This document shows positions 53,980 through 64,000 of a stretch of DNA of 64,000 nucleotides, piece after piece (the first letter of the stretch is position 1; each line of letters starts with the position of its first letter). The notes under the pieces are model-generated. The model saw only the letters and a list, made by a program, of their open reading frames with translations. It searched no databases and was not told the DNA's origin. The stretch comes from Massilia eurypsychrophila (GTDB lineage: Bacteria; Pseudomonadota; Gammaproteobacteria; Burkholderiales; Burkholderiaceae_D): positions 186,001 through 250,000 of the forward strand of contig NZ_PDOC01000006.1 of NCBI RefSeq assembly GCF_002760655.1, written 5' to 3'. The position numbers and the translations under genes are program-made.

Positions 53980-55095
53980 TCACTCCAGCGAAATTGCGAC
54001 GTTGTTGCCGTGCGAGGCGAGCAGCCTGTGGCGGCGCGCGGCGTCGAGGTCGTGCGCGACCATTTCTTGCACCATCGCTTCGAAACTGGTTTGCGGCGTC
54101 CAGCCGAGCTGCTCGCGCGCCTTGCTGGCGTCGCCCAGCAGTGTTTCGACTTCGGCCGGCCTGAAGTACTGTGGATCTATCGCAACTATCGGCTGCCCGA
54201 CCTTTGCGCCACTGCACCTCTCATCAATGATAGAAGATATAAGCCCGCGTTCATTGACGCCGCTCCCTTCCCACGCGATTTGCATGCCGAGTTCACGGGC
54301 GGCGACCTCGACGAAATGCCGCACGGAATATTGGCGTCCGGTGGCGATGACGTAGTCTTCAGCCTCGTCCTGCTGCAGCATCAGCCACTGCATCTCGACG
54401 TAGTCGCGTGCGTGGCCCCAGTCGCGCAACGCGTCGATATTGCCGAGATAGAGGGTGCGCTCGAGGCCTTGCGCGATGTTGGCCAGCGCGCGTGTGATCT
54501 TGCGCGTGACAAAGGTCTCACCACGACGTGGCGACTCGTGATTGAACAGGATGCCGTTGCAGGCGTACATGCCGTACGCCTCGCGGTAGTTGATGGTGAT
54601 CCAGTAGGCGTACAGCTTGGCAACGGCATACGGACTGCGCGGATAGAACGGCGTACTCTCGCGCTGCGGCGTTTCGCGCACCAGGCCGTACAGCTCGGAG
54701 GTCGAGGCCTGGTAGAAGCGCGTGCTGCGGTGCATGCCGAGCAGGCGCAGTCCCTCGAGCAGGCGCAAGGTGCCGATGGCGTCGACGTCGGCCGTGTACT
54801 CGGGCGACTCGAACGACACCGCGACGTGGCTCATGGCGCCGAGGTTGTAGACCTCGTCGGGGCGCACCTGCTGCAGGATGCGCGTCAGGTTGGAGCCGTC
54901 GGTCAGGTCGCCGTAATGGAGGAAGAAATTTGGCGCCGGCGCGTGCGGATCCTGGTGCAGATGGTCGATCCGCTCGGTGTTGTACAGCGACGCGCGGCGG
55001 CGGATGCCGTGCACCTCGTAGCCCTTGGCCAGCAGGAACTCGGCGAGGTAGGAGCCGTCCTGTCCGGTAACGCCCGTGATGAGTGCTTTTTTCAT
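53980..55095 (-). CDS. gmd: GDP-mannose 4,6-dehydratase
   Basis: First enzyme of GDP-fucose synthesis. 371 residues, with [20 protein letters not shown] at the N-terminus, [24 protein letters not shown] and [20 protein letters not shown] (catalytic Tyr-x3-Lys), and [19 protein letters not shown]. The start at 55095 matches the family. It uses the GDP-mannose made by ManC, encoded 24 kb downstream in the same locus. Confidence 0.96.
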   Translation of the reverse strand: MKKALITGVTGQDGSYLAEFLLAKGYEVHGIRRRASLYNTERIDHLHQDPHAPAPNFFLHYGDLTDGSNLTRILQQVRPDEVYNLGAMSHVAVSFESPEYTADVDAIGTLRLLEGLRLLGMHRSTRFYQASTSELYGLVRETPQRESTPFYPRSPYAVAKLYAYWITINYREAYGMYACNGILFNHESPRRGETFVTRKITRALANIAQGLERTLYLGNIDALRDWGHARDYVEMQWLMLQQDEAEDYVIATGRQYSVRHFVEVAARELGMQIAWEGSGVNERGLISSIIDERCSGAKVGQPIVAIDPQYFRPAEVETLLGDASKAREQLGWTPQTSFEAMVQEMVAHDLDAARRHRLLASHGNNVAISLE

Positions 55096-55121
55096 GATTG
55101 ACCGATCCCGAAGTAAATAGG

Positions 55122-56504
55122 TCAGTGCGCGTTGTCGCGTGCCAGCACAACCTTGACCGTCCTTAAAATAATCCACAGGTCCAGCCACACCGACCAGCTA
55201 CGCAGATAGTCGAGGTCGTACTGGATGCGGGCTTGCATCTTGTCGAGGGTGGCGGTCTCGCCGCGCAAGCCGTTGACCTGGGCCCAGCCGGTGATGCCCG
55301 GCTTGACCTTGTGGCGCAGCATGTATCCCTTGATCAGCTTGCGGTACTGCTCGTTGTGCGAGATCGCGTGCGGGCGCGGACCCACGATGCTCATACGGCC
55401 CTGCAAGACGTTGATGAACTGCGGCAGTTCGTCGAGCGAACTGCGGCGCAGGAAGGCGCCGATCGGGGTGAAGCGCTGGTCGTTGCGGCACGCCTGCACA
55501 ACGGCGCCGTCGTCGGCCGCCACTTTCATCGAGCGAAACTTGTAGACGATGATTTCCTCGCCGTACAGGCCGTAGCGGCGCTGGCGGAAGATCACCGGCC
55601 CGGGCGAAGTGAGGCGGACAGCGAGCGCGGTGGCGAGCATCAGCGGCGACACCAGCAGCAAGATGGCGAGCGAGAACACGATATCGCTGGCGCGCTTGAT
55701 GGCGCTGTTGAGGCCCATGAACGGCGTCTCGCAGATCGCCACCACCGGCATGCCGCCGACGTTGTCGAAGCGCGCCTGCATCAGGTCGAAGATGTAGATG
55801 TCCGGCAGAAAATAGACCGAGGCGGTGGTGTCCTGCAGTTCGTCGAGCAGCTTGCGGATGCGCGGCTGCGCCGAAATGGGCTGGCTGATGAAGATCAGCT
55901 TGATGTTCTGTTCGCGCACGAAGGTGGCGATATCGCCCATGTTGCCAAGGATCGGATGGTGCAGGCCTTGCGGGTGGCGCTCGTCGGTGCGGTCGTCGAA
56001 GAAGCCGCGCATGTGCATGAACAGGTTCGGGTGCTTCTCGCAGATGTCGGCAAACTTGATGCCGACGTTGTTGGCGCCGATAACGACCACCGAGCGCACT
56101 TCGCTTCTCTTGTCGGGTCCGCCGGAGACGCGGCGCACCAGGATGTGGCTCACCAGCATGGTGACCGGCGTGGCGACGAACCAGGCGAGCATGACGCGCT
56201 CGTCGTAGTAATAGTAGAGGCCGCTGGCGGAGCCGACGAACAGCAGCACGGCGATCGTGATGCACCAGCCGAACACGGTATCGCGCGCATAGGCGAGCAT
56301 GCGGCCGCTGCGCCAGGTGCGGTAAGGATCGATGTGCTGGTACACCGCCGACGAGATGAAGAACGCCAGGATCATCAGCACCAGCGAGTAGCCGCTGAAG
56401 GTCTCGTGGTACAGCATCGACGACAGGTACAGCGTGCCCATGATGATCAGCGGATCGAGCACGCGCTGAAAAAAAGAGATGAGCGGGATGTCGTTGACTG
56501 TCAT
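55122..56504 (-). CDS. epsB: Undecaprenyl-phosphate glucose phosphotransferase (EpsB type)
   Basis: Transfers the first sugar phosphate to undecaprenyl phosphate and so starts the repeat unit. 460 residues: four N-terminal membrane helices, a CoA-binding-like domain ([20 protein letters not shown]), then a fifth helix and the sugar transferase domain with [47 protein letters not shown] and [16 protein letters not shown]. It lies at the head of the eps block next to epsL. Glucose is the usual donor but is not proven. Confidence 0.93.
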   Translation of the reverse strand: MTVNDIPLISFFQRVLDPLIIMGTLYLSSMLYHETFSGYSLVLMILAFFISSAVYQHIDPYRTWRSGRMLAYARDTVFGWCITIAVLLFVGSASGLYYYYDERVMLAWFVATPVTMLVSHILVRRVSGGPDKRSEVRSVVVIGANNVGIKFADICEKHPNLFMHMRGFFDDRTDERHPQGLHHPILGNMGDIATFVREQNIKLIFISQPISAQPRIRKLLDELQDTTASVYFLPDIYIFDLMQARFDNVGGMPVVAICETPFMGLNSAIKRASDIVFSLAILLLVSPLMLATALAVRLTSPGPVIFRQRRYGLYGEEIIVYKFRSMKVAADDGAVVQACRNDQRFTPIGAFLRRSSLDELPQFINVLQGRMSIVGPRPHAISHNEQYRKLIKGYMLRHKVKPGITGWAQVNGLRGETATLDKMQARIQYDLDYLRSWSVWLDLWIILRTVKVVLARDNAH

Positions 56505-56512
56505 TTTGCTGT

Positions 56513-57745
56513 TTAGAACTGCGCCGTGACGTTAACCTGGATGCTGTTCGACGAAAATTGTTGCGTGCCCAGCGCAGCCGATCCGGAACGCGCCTGGTGC
56601 GCCAGCGCCGCGCTGACCTGCACCGACTGGCGCGGCGACCAGGTGGCGCGCACGCTGGCCGTGCGCAGCGAATCCTGCAGGCGGCCGCGGCTGACGACCG
56701 GCAGCAAGCGGGCGTTGTAGTTGCGCCGTTCGTAGGCGGCGCTGGCGTCGACCTTGAGCTTGGCGGTGGCGTCCCACGTGAGGCCGGCGCTGACGCCGTT
56801 GTTGCGGGTGTAGCTGACCAGCGGGCTTTCGATCGGCGCGAAGTCGCGCCACAGCGAGGCCTTGTAGCTGAGCACGCTGTTGCGCTTGTGGGTGGCGTTG
56901 ACCCGGCCCAGAAAGCCGCTGGTGTCGTCGCCCAGCGCCGGCTGGCGCCGCTTGACCCAGCCGGCCAGCGCCTGCACGTTGGTGCTGCCACTGGCGACCC
57001 ACAGCACGCGCGCCTTGATCTCGTCCTGCTCGTAGTCGTCGTTGATGACCTGCTGGCCGAACGGACGCCGGTTCGGATAGTTGCCCTTGACGTGGCGCGC
57101 CACCAGCCCGATCTCGCTGCCGCTGGGCGGCAGGTAGTCGGCGCCGACCTCCCAGCTCGTTTCGGTGCGGTCGTTGTAGCGCTGTTCGATCAGCTCGTAG
57201 TCGAATTTTTCGCGTTCGGCGGCGGCGCGCACGCGGTAGCTGGGATGGAAGCGCCAGGCACCGTCGAAAAAAGTGCGGCGCTGCTCGCGCAGGTTGCGCC
57301 GGTCACTGCGAAAATCGGTGTAAGGCGCCAGCGTCTGGTTGTAGAAAGTGCCGAGCGTGCCTTCCCAGTGGTTGCCGACCTGCCAGTTCCACTTCGCCTG
57401 GAAGTCCTTGCCGTCGTAGTCGAGCTGCTTGAAATGCTGGAACTTGACCTTCGACAGCTTGGCGTGCCCGCTGAGGCGCTGGCGGCTGTAGGTGTGATCG
57501 AACAGCAGGCCGGCGTCGGCCTGGTACCACGAGTCGCCGAACTGATTGTCGAACGCGGGTGCGCCGTCGGGCACGCGCAGCAGGTTGTCGTCATGGCCGT
57601 AGCCGAGTCCCCCATAGACATGCAGCGCGTTGCCAGGCGCGCCGGCGGCGGTAGCGCTGTAGAGCGCGGCGATCAGGCATAGGCGGCCAACGCGGGTGCG
57701 GCGCCGGGAGAGCAAACTGGTTTGGTTTGGAAGGTGGCTCAGCAT
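56513..57745 (-). CDS. epsL: EpsL-type outer-membrane beta-barrel protein
   Basis: 410 residues with a signal peptide and a beta-barrel-like pattern of alternating residues throughout (VYGGLGYGHDDNLLRVPDGA ... NRRPFGQQVINDDYEQDEIK) ending in Phe (NVTAQF), the outer-membrane assembly signal. EpsL is a conserved member of XrtB eps operons and may form or support the export pore. It is upstream of epsB with a gap of eight bases. Confidence 0.88.
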   Translation of the reverse strand: MLSHLPNQTSLLSRRRTRVGRLCLIAALYSATAAGAPGNALHVYGGLGYGHDDNLLRVPDGAPAFDNQFGDSWYQADAGLLFDHTYSRQRLSGHAKLSKVKFQHFKQLDYDGKDFQAKWNWQVGNHWEGTLGTFYNQTLAPYTDFRSDRRNLREQRRTFFDGAWRFHPSYRVRAAAEREKFDYELIEQRYNDRTETSWEVGADYLPPSGSEIGLVARHVKGNYPNRRPFGQQVINDDYEQDEIKARVLWVASGSTNVQALAGWVKRRQPALGDDTSGFLGRVNATHKRNSVLSYKASLWRDFAPIESPLVSYTRNNGVSAGLTWDATAKLKVDASAAYERRNYNARLLPVVSRGRLQDSLRTASVRATWSPRQSVQVSAALAHQARSGSAALGTQQFSSNSIQVNVTAQF

Positions 57746-57789
57746 TTTTCGTCATCGTCAACGTGAACAAACTGCTGGTCACCGAACCT

Positions 57790-58503
57790 CTACCAATAGG
57801 ACCAGCTCCCCGTGTACACCACCCAAACCCCGAGCAAACCGTTGGTCACAGCATGGGCCAGGATGGGCGACCAGATCGTGCGATGCCGCATAAATAGTGC
57901 AATATATGCAAGCCCGGCGACGATCCCCGCCAGCCACAGGTTATGCTCGAATCCGAACAGCACGGACGTGATAATGACGCTTCTCGCGCTCACTTGAGAT
58001 GGCTCAACAGATTGGAAGTCGGAGGCGTCGATCCAGCGCATCAGAAAGGAGCGCCAGAACAACTCTTCCATCACGGGAACGACCAGCGCGGCGCCGGCGA
58101 TGCGCACCGCGACCAGCGGCCAGTCGATGAGCCCGGCGGTGGTCGGGTCAAAGCCGGCCGGCGTGCCGATCGTCATCCAGCCGGCGCCGAGGTTGACCCA
58201 CAGCACCAGCACGATGACGCCGACAACGACGGCCGTCAGCGCGGCGCGCGCCGGCAAGCGCCAGCTGGCCAGCTCGGAATATTCGCGCCAGAAATAGGCC
58301 AGCACCAGCACCACGGCGCCGACCTTGACGGCGTACAGCCAGCGCAGCTCGGCCGCGCTGAAGCCGAGCCGGCCGAGCACATCGGCGATACCGATGAACA
58401 GCATGTAGGTGAGGAACGGCAGGATGCGCGCCCAGGCGGCGCGACTTAACATCGGGGCGCCGCCGCGCGATGCGGCAAGGCCAGGGGCGTCATGCTCGGA
58501 CAT
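57790..58503 (-). CDS. CPBP/CAAX-protease-related membrane protein of PEP-CTERM systems
   Basis: 237 residues, seven or eight membrane helices. The glutamic-type protease motifs are kept: MEELFWRSF with Glu146 and Glu147 and Arg151, FGFEHNLW, and ILAHAVTNG. The sequence resembles the CAAX-prenyl-protease-related proteins found beside exosortase genes. It is the first gene of the eps run, 45 bases before epsL, and its substrate is unknown. Confidence 0.87.
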   Translation of the reverse strand: MSEHDAPGLAASRGGAPMLSRAAWARILPFLTYMLFIGIADVLGRLGFSAAELRWLYAVKVGAVVLVLAYFWREYSELASWRLPARAALTAVVVGVIVLVLWVNLGAGWMTIGTPAGFDPTTAGLIDWPLVAVRIAGAALVVPVMEELFWRSFLMRWIDASDFQSVEPSQVSARSVIITSVLFGFEHNLWLAGIVAGLAYIALFMRHRTIWSPILAHAVTNGLLGVWVVYTGSWSYW

Positions 58504-58542
58504 GGTTCTCCATTTCCAGGCATGCGCCCGGCACTCAGTACT

Positions 58543-60444
<1,902 letters not shown>

Positions 60445-60566
60445 ATGAGTGCAGAGTGCCCGGCACGAGAGCTTTTCGGGGAGAAAAGCGAGGCCGGAAA
60501 AATGAAAGAAGCGTGCATTGTACCGACTGTTGGCCGGCTAGTCGCAAATGATGCCGAAAGGTCGGC

Positions 60567-60572
60567 TATAAT
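60567..60572 (+). promoter_or_regulatory. -10 box upstream of tRNA-Arg
   Basis: A perfect TATAAT lies about 100 bases before the tRNA in an otherwise gene-free stretch. No good -35 hexamer is visible (GCAAAT at the expected place). Confidence 0.35.
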
Positions 60573-60673
60573 TGCGCTCGATTCACGACACCGGACGGCC
60601 GCGCGCCGTCGCGATCGCCGAATTGCAGGCTTGTCCTGCAAATGCCCGCCGGTCACCCGGCGTGGTGAGCGTC

Positions 60674-60748
60674 CTCTCCGTAGCACAATGGATAGTGCAC
60701 ATGCCTCCTAAGCGTGGGATACTGGTTCGATTCCAGTCGGAGGGACCA
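60674..60748 (+). tRNA. tRNA-Arg (anticodon CCU)
   Basis: 75 bases fold as a cloverleaf. The acceptor stem is CTCTCCG with CGGAGGG (one G-U pair). The D stem is GCAC/GTGC around AATGGATA. The anticodon stem is CATGC/GCGTG with loop CTCCTAA, giving CCU. The T stem is ACTGG/CCAGT around TTCGATT. Discriminator A and an encoded CCA end at 60748. It reads AGG codons. Confidence 0.95.
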
Positions 60749-60809
60749 CAGGGCGCACATGCCAGGTCAACGACATACCGATACGCTCGGGTCGAAAGGC
60801 GGCAGCGCC

Positions 60810-61544
60810 ATGCCAATACAGTATTTATCAGCGTTGACCGCCAAGCCGCGCACCGGCCAGGCCGATCTGCACATCGGCGTCATTTTGACGCTGGTGGCGG
60901 GCGCGCTGAATGCCGGCGGCTTTCTCGCCATCGGCCAGTACACATCGCACATGACGGGAATGGTGTCGACCTTTGCCGACCAGGTCGTGCTGCGCAACTT
61001 CGCACTGGCCGGCGTCGCCGCCACTTCCTGGATTGCGTTTGTCGGCGGCGCCGCTTCCACCGCCTTGATGGTCAATTATCTGCGGCGCGCTGGAATGCCC
61101 AATTTGTACGCCGTACCGCTATTGATCGAGGCGGGCCTGATACTGCTGTTCGGCGCATTCGGCGGCACGCTCAAGAAACACGAACTGGTCGACGTATCGC
61201 TGGCGGTAATTACGCTGTGCTTCACGATGGGACTGCAAAACGCGCTGATCACGAAAATATCGCGCGCTGAAATACGCACGACGCACCTGACCGGATTGAC
61301 GACCGACCTGGGTATCGAAATCGGCAAGCTGATTTACTGGAACCGCTATCAGGCTGGCGATAAGCGGGTGGCGGTCAAGGCAAACCTGGACAAGCTGCGG
61401 ATCCATCTCACGCTGATCGCATCATTCCTTATCGGCGGCATCGCCGGCGCGCTCGGTTTTAACTACGCTGGCTATATTTCGACGGTGCCGCTGGCGCTGG
61501 CGCTGGCCGCCATATCGATTGCACCGGTGCTAAGCCGACGTTGA
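60810..61544 (+). CDS. DUF1275 (YoaK-type) membrane protein
   Basis: 244 residues with six membrane helices. Conserved stretches are VAGALNAGGFLAIGQYTSHM, TGMVSTFAD, CFTMGLQNALITKISRAEIR and TTHLTGLTTDLGIEIGKL, typical of the YoaK family, whose function is unknown. The ATG at 60810 is preceded by AAAGG. The gene starts 62 bases after the tRNA and may be read through from it. Confidence 0.9.
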   Translation: MPIQYLSALTAKPRTGQADLHIGVILTLVAGALNAGGFLAIGQYTSHMTGMVSTFADQVVLRNFALAGVAATSWIAFVGGAASTALMVNYLRRAGMPNLYAVPLLIEAGLILLFGAFGGTLKKHELVDVSLAVITLCFTMGLQNALITKISRAEIRTTHLTGLTTDLGIEIGKLIYWNRYQAGDKRVAVKANLDKLRIHLTLIASFLIGGIAGALGFNYAGYISTVPLALALAAISIAPVLSRR

Positions 61545-61552
61545 AGCGCCGA

Positions 61553-61795
61553 TCAGGAGGCAACGCCGCCAGCAGGCGGTTTCGGCACTTTCGAGGCGCC
61601 GGGCGTCTTCTGATTTGCCAGGGCCAGGAACTTCTCCCAATCGGCAGCGGCGGCGGGATCGAGAAATTCGAGTCCCACCACATTTCCCATCGCGTCATAG
61701 TCGGCGATCACGTTATCGTCGAGCTGGTTCGACGTGGCGACCTTGCCCCGGCTGATCTCGCGATAGCTTTCTTTCTCGGATGAATCGATCGACAT
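61553..61795 (-). CDS. Small DUF2283-like protein, candidate antitoxin
   Basis: 80 residues. The middle (ISRGKVATSNQLDDNVIADY then DAMGNVVGLEFLDPA) resembles the DUF2283 fold, and the C-terminus is Ala/Pro/Lys-rich. A strong ribosome site (GGGAGGA) precedes the ATG at 61795. It lies 35 bases downstream of a DUF4258 gene on the same strand, an arrangement I know from toxin-antitoxin-like pairs. The role is inferred from the pairing only. Confidence 0.7.
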   Translation of the reverse strand: MSIDSSEKESYREISRGKVATSNQLDDNVIADYDAMGNVVGLEFLDPAAAADWEKFLALANQKTPGASKVPKPPAGGVAS

Positions 61796-61830
61796 CGTCT
61801 TTTCCTCCCAATTTAGGGCGAGTGCAGCCG

Positions 61831-62058
61831 CTAGCGGCCGGGGTCGAGGCGGCCGCGTATCCAGGCCGATACGAGCCGGTTGCCATCAACGATCAGGTGC
61901 ATTGAACTGTTGCCGTTGTCATAAGTGCGGGAACATTGTCGAGTTCCATTGGCCTGAACGAAATAGTTTCCGCCGGCCACGCACCAGTTGACGTTGGCGA
62001 CGGTCAGGCCCCGTTGCTCCAGACGCTGGCGCCCATGATTGGTGACGAAGAATGGCAT
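61831..62058 (-). CDS. Small DUF4258-like protein, candidate toxin
   Basis: 75 residues. GRQRLEQRGLTVANVNWCVA then GGNYFVQANGTRQCSR and VDGNRLVSAWIRG fit the compact DUF4258 fold, related to the RelE/BrnT-like group of small basic proteins. The ATG at 62058 has AGGCGGG upstream. It is followed by the DUF2283-like gene. Whether it is a toxin is untested. Confidence 0.7.
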   Translation of the reverse strand: MPFFVTNHGRQRLEQRGLTVANVNWCVAGGNYFVQANGTRQCSRTYDNGNSSMHLIVDGNRLVSAWIRGRLDPGR

Positions 62059-62241
62059 GATGCCCGCCTTCCGCTGGTAGCTGAATCAATATAGATCAAC
62101 AAGAGCGGTCGGTAAAGGCGAAACAAGCAGATCCGCCTGGCGGCCACGCTGCGCTGTTTGATGCGCGCTCCGATTTGCTCGCATGTTCACAGTCAAGGGT
62201 GCGCCAAGCGCAGCCGGCGTGCCAGCTATTCGTGCTTAGCA

Positions 62242-63393
62242 TCACGTTTCGCGCCTGCTTGTGCTAATTGCCGCCGGCACGGGTTGCGCCTGCTTGCCTT
62301 GCTTCGCGCGGGGCTGCAGCGCCGCGGCCATTGCGACCAAGGTCAGCGTCACCCCTGCGGCCAGGGCGATCTTCAACGTCAGCGACAACGTCGACACCTG
62401 CGTCAGCAAAATGTTGTTGAGGATCGCGGCGAGCACGAACAGTGCGACCGCCGCCACTGCCCACTTGCGCCCGCGCGTGGCGCTAAAGTGCTTGACGTCA
62501 GCAAGTACGAACGGCGCCTGTGGATCGCTCTGGACGACATCGGCGGGACGCCAGCCGGTGCGGCGCCACCAGATCGCCAGCCGGTCGACGGGACGGCGCG
62601 CGCGGCCCGCATCGCGCCACACATCGGCGAACCAGGAAAACTGCGCCCACACCGGGTTCCAGCTATGAAAGGGCTTGCGCACGCCATACACGCACGGTTC
62701 GGTTTCGTCGACCCAGGTGCCGAACAGCCGATCCCAGATCATGAGGGTCGCGCCATAGTTGCGATCGAGGTAGATATCGTTGACGGCATGGTGGGCGCGG
62801 TGCGCGCTGGGCGTGTTGAGAATGCCTTCGATCAGCGGCACCTTGGCGATCATGCGCGTGTGGATCCAGAACTGGTAGAACTTGCTGAACGTGAGCACGG
62901 TGATGAATACTTCCACCGGGCAGCCCAGCAGCGCCAGCGGCAGGAAGATCGGCATATGGACCGTGTCCTGGAACGCGCCCTGGCGCAGCGCAGTGCTGAG
63001 ATTGTATTCCTCGCTCTGATGGTGCGGCGAATGCACACCCCATAAAAAATTGATCTCGTGCGACCAGCGGTGCGCCCAGTAATACAGGAAATCGAGCAGC
63101 ACGAAAAACATCACCCACGTGAGCCAGTTGCCGGCGTCGAAATGCAGCAGCGCATAGCGCTGTTCGATGAAGGCGAACAGCAGCACGGCCGCCGCCTTGG
63201 TGAATACCTCCACCGTCACGGTCCACACGCCGCAGCCGATGCTCGCCAGGCTGTCGGCGAGCGCGTAGGCAGGCACGCGGCGGCGGCGCGCGACCCACAG
63301 TTCGAGGGCGATCAGGGCAAAGAAAACCGGCGTGGCGGCTGCCACCAACGCATTGTTATCGAGCATGGATTCATTTTCCCCGGAAGAACTCAT
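62242..63393 (-). CDS. Fatty acid hydroxylase / sterol desaturase family protein
   Basis: 383 residues, membrane-bound di-iron oxygenase. The histidine motifs are HRWSHE (after YYWAHRW), VHSPHHQ and SAHRAHHAVND, with a further H near the end of the domain. Residues about 1-240 hold the catalytic domain, and the C-terminal part has two or three more helices. The substrate is a lipid, type unknown. The ATG at 63393 gives the longest product. An ATG nine codons in (63366) has GGGGA upstream and may be the real start. Confidence 0.9.
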   Translation of the reverse strand: MSSSGENESMLDNNALVAAATPVFFALIALELWVARRRRVPAYALADSLASIGCGVWTVTVEVFTKAAAVLLFAFIEQRYALLHFDAGNWLTWVMFFVLLDFLYYWAHRWSHEINFLWGVHSPHHQSEEYNLSTALRQGAFQDTVHMPIFLPLALLGCPVEVFITVLTFSKFYQFWIHTRMIAKVPLIEGILNTPSAHRAHHAVNDIYLDRNYGATLMIWDRLFGTWVDETEPCVYGVRKPFHSWNPVWAQFSWFADVWRDAGRARRPVDRLAIWWRRTGWRPADVVQSDPQAPFVLADVKHFSATRGRKWAVAAVALFVLAAILNNILLTQVSTLSLTLKIALAAGVTLTLVAMAAALQPRAKQGKQAQPVPAAISTSRRET

Positions 63394-63620
63394 GCAACGA
63401 TAGCGTGTATTGGCGAAAAGTCAACCAATCATCGCCAGCGCAAGCTTGCTCCCCTTGTGAATGCGCATCCCAACATTGTGATTCGCCGCTAGCCTGTGTG
63501 CTGCGTTGCCTGGGCAGCGACCATGACGAAAAAGGGGAACAATATGGAACCGGCGCGACCGCTCAACAATCCAGCGGGGCGTCGATTGCGGGCGGTGGCG
63601 AACCGCCCTATGATGGCGGC

Positions 63621-63989
63621 ATGGAGCATCGCATGACTGCCCTCGAGACGCGTTTCGATACCATCCTGCCGACTTTGGCAACCAAAGCGGATGTGGAAAT
63701 ATTGCGGGCCGAAATCGATACGTTACGGATATCCATGAAAGCAGATTCCGCGGCTATCCGAGCCGAACTCGAGAATACCGCATTGCGCATGGAAGTGAAG
63801 TTCCACGAACTTCGCGGGGACATGCACGAGATGCATGCCAGTATTAAAACGTGGATGTTGGGGACGGTGATCAGCATGACCGGCATCGTGCTTGCCGCCG
63901 TTGTCGCGATTAGCCAGATCCATCGGATCACCACGCCGGTTGCCGCCGCCCAACCGACGCACAACGCGGCTCCGGCAAGCCCCAGATAG
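63621..63989 (+). CDS. Small coiled-coil protein with C-terminal membrane anchor
   Basis: 122 residues from the ATG at 63621. A coiled coil (about 5-75, MTALETRFDTILPTLATKAD ... TLRISMKADSAAIRAELEN) precedes one membrane helix (GTVISMTGIVLAAVVAISQI). Homologous small proteins often begin with a GGEPPYDGGM-type stretch, which here lies just upstream in the same frame but without a start codon. This suggests a longer N-terminus disrupted by a frameshift. The function is unknown. Confidence 0.65.
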   Translation: MEHRMTALETRFDTILPTLATKADVEILRAEIDTLRISMKADSAAIRAELENTALRMEVKFHELRGDMHEMHASIKTWMLGTVISMTGIVLAAVVAISQIHRITTPVAAAQPTHNAAPASPR

Positions 63990-64000
63990 CGTCATCAGGC

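Noticed and set aside
28889-58503. The exopolysaccharide locus as a recently acquired island
   Set aside because: Base and codon use look like the flanking genes, no mobile elements border it, and XrtB-type eps loci are a regular part of such genomes.
60674-60748. tRNA-Arg as an integration site for a mobile element
   Set aside because: No integrase, no repeated 3' end of the tRNA in the window and ordinary genes on both sides.

Overview
The window reads as a chromosomal segment of a high-GC betaproteobacterium, most likely Oxalobacteraceae (Massilia/Duganella/Telluria type). This rests on gene content rather than a database search. The main markers are an XrtB-type exosortase inside an eps operon of the methanolan type, an EpsA regulator, several PEP-CTERM proteins, paired dimeric and monomeric NADP-isocitrate dehydrogenases, and a secretin/pseudopilin operon with PilMNOP-like parts. 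I see no phage genes, insertion sequences, integrase or CRISPR array.

Layout. 1-8 kb is housekeeping: a methyl-accepting chemotaxis protein cut by the left edge (-), icd (-), monomeric icd (-), rluE (+), rpsT (-) and murJ (+). 8.0-17.2 kb is one tightly overlapping minus-strand operon for a non-canonical type II secretion/type IV pilus-like machine: GspG-type pseudopilin, GspF, GspE, PilM-, PilN-, PilO- and PilP-like proteins, a secretin and three more pseudopilin-like proteins. 17.4-25.6 kb is a secreted-protein and regulator region. It holds a decayed PEP-CTERM gene with an amber stop, an intact PEP-CTERM protein followed by a small exported protein and a PA-domain metalloprotease, a tandem pair of Cys-rich lipoproteins, another small lipoprotein, the LuxR-type regulator EpsA, an OmpR-type response regulator lacking its phospho-acceptor Asp, and a PEP-CTERM protein. 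The last of these is probably co-transcribed with a large ExeM/NucH-type extracellular nuclease (25.6-28.7 kb).

28.9-58.5 kb is a very large minus-strand exopolysaccharide locus. From upstream to downstream it carries a CPBP protease, EpsL, the EpsB-type priming transferase, gmd, fcl, EpsD, EpsE, EpsF, EpsG, XrtB, EpsI, a Wzy-type polymerase, a Wzx-type flippase, two glycosyltransferases and a DUF4962/heparinase-like enzyme. An intrinsic terminator follows, then a GT14-type transferase, two GT4 transferases, a heparinase II/III protein, wecB, a WecG/TagA transferase, galE, an NDP-sugar nucleotidyltransferase and manC. Together these predict a Wzx/Wzy-dependent polymer primed on undecaprenyl phosphate and likely to contain ManNAc, fucose and galactose. 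EpsE/F would handle export and length control, and EpsA and the atypical response regulator are plausible controllers.

58.5-64 kb returns to ordinary content: the ABC-F protein Uup, a tRNA-Arg(CCU), a DUF1275 membrane protein, a DUF4258/DUF2283 pair resembling a toxin-antitoxin arrangement, a fatty acid hydroxylase/sterol desaturase and a small coiled-coil membrane protein with a possible frameshift at its N-terminus.

Start codons were chosen from visible Shine-Dalgarno sequences, operon overlaps and family-typical N-termini. Long open frames antisense to real genes are common because of the GC-rich codon usage and were left out.
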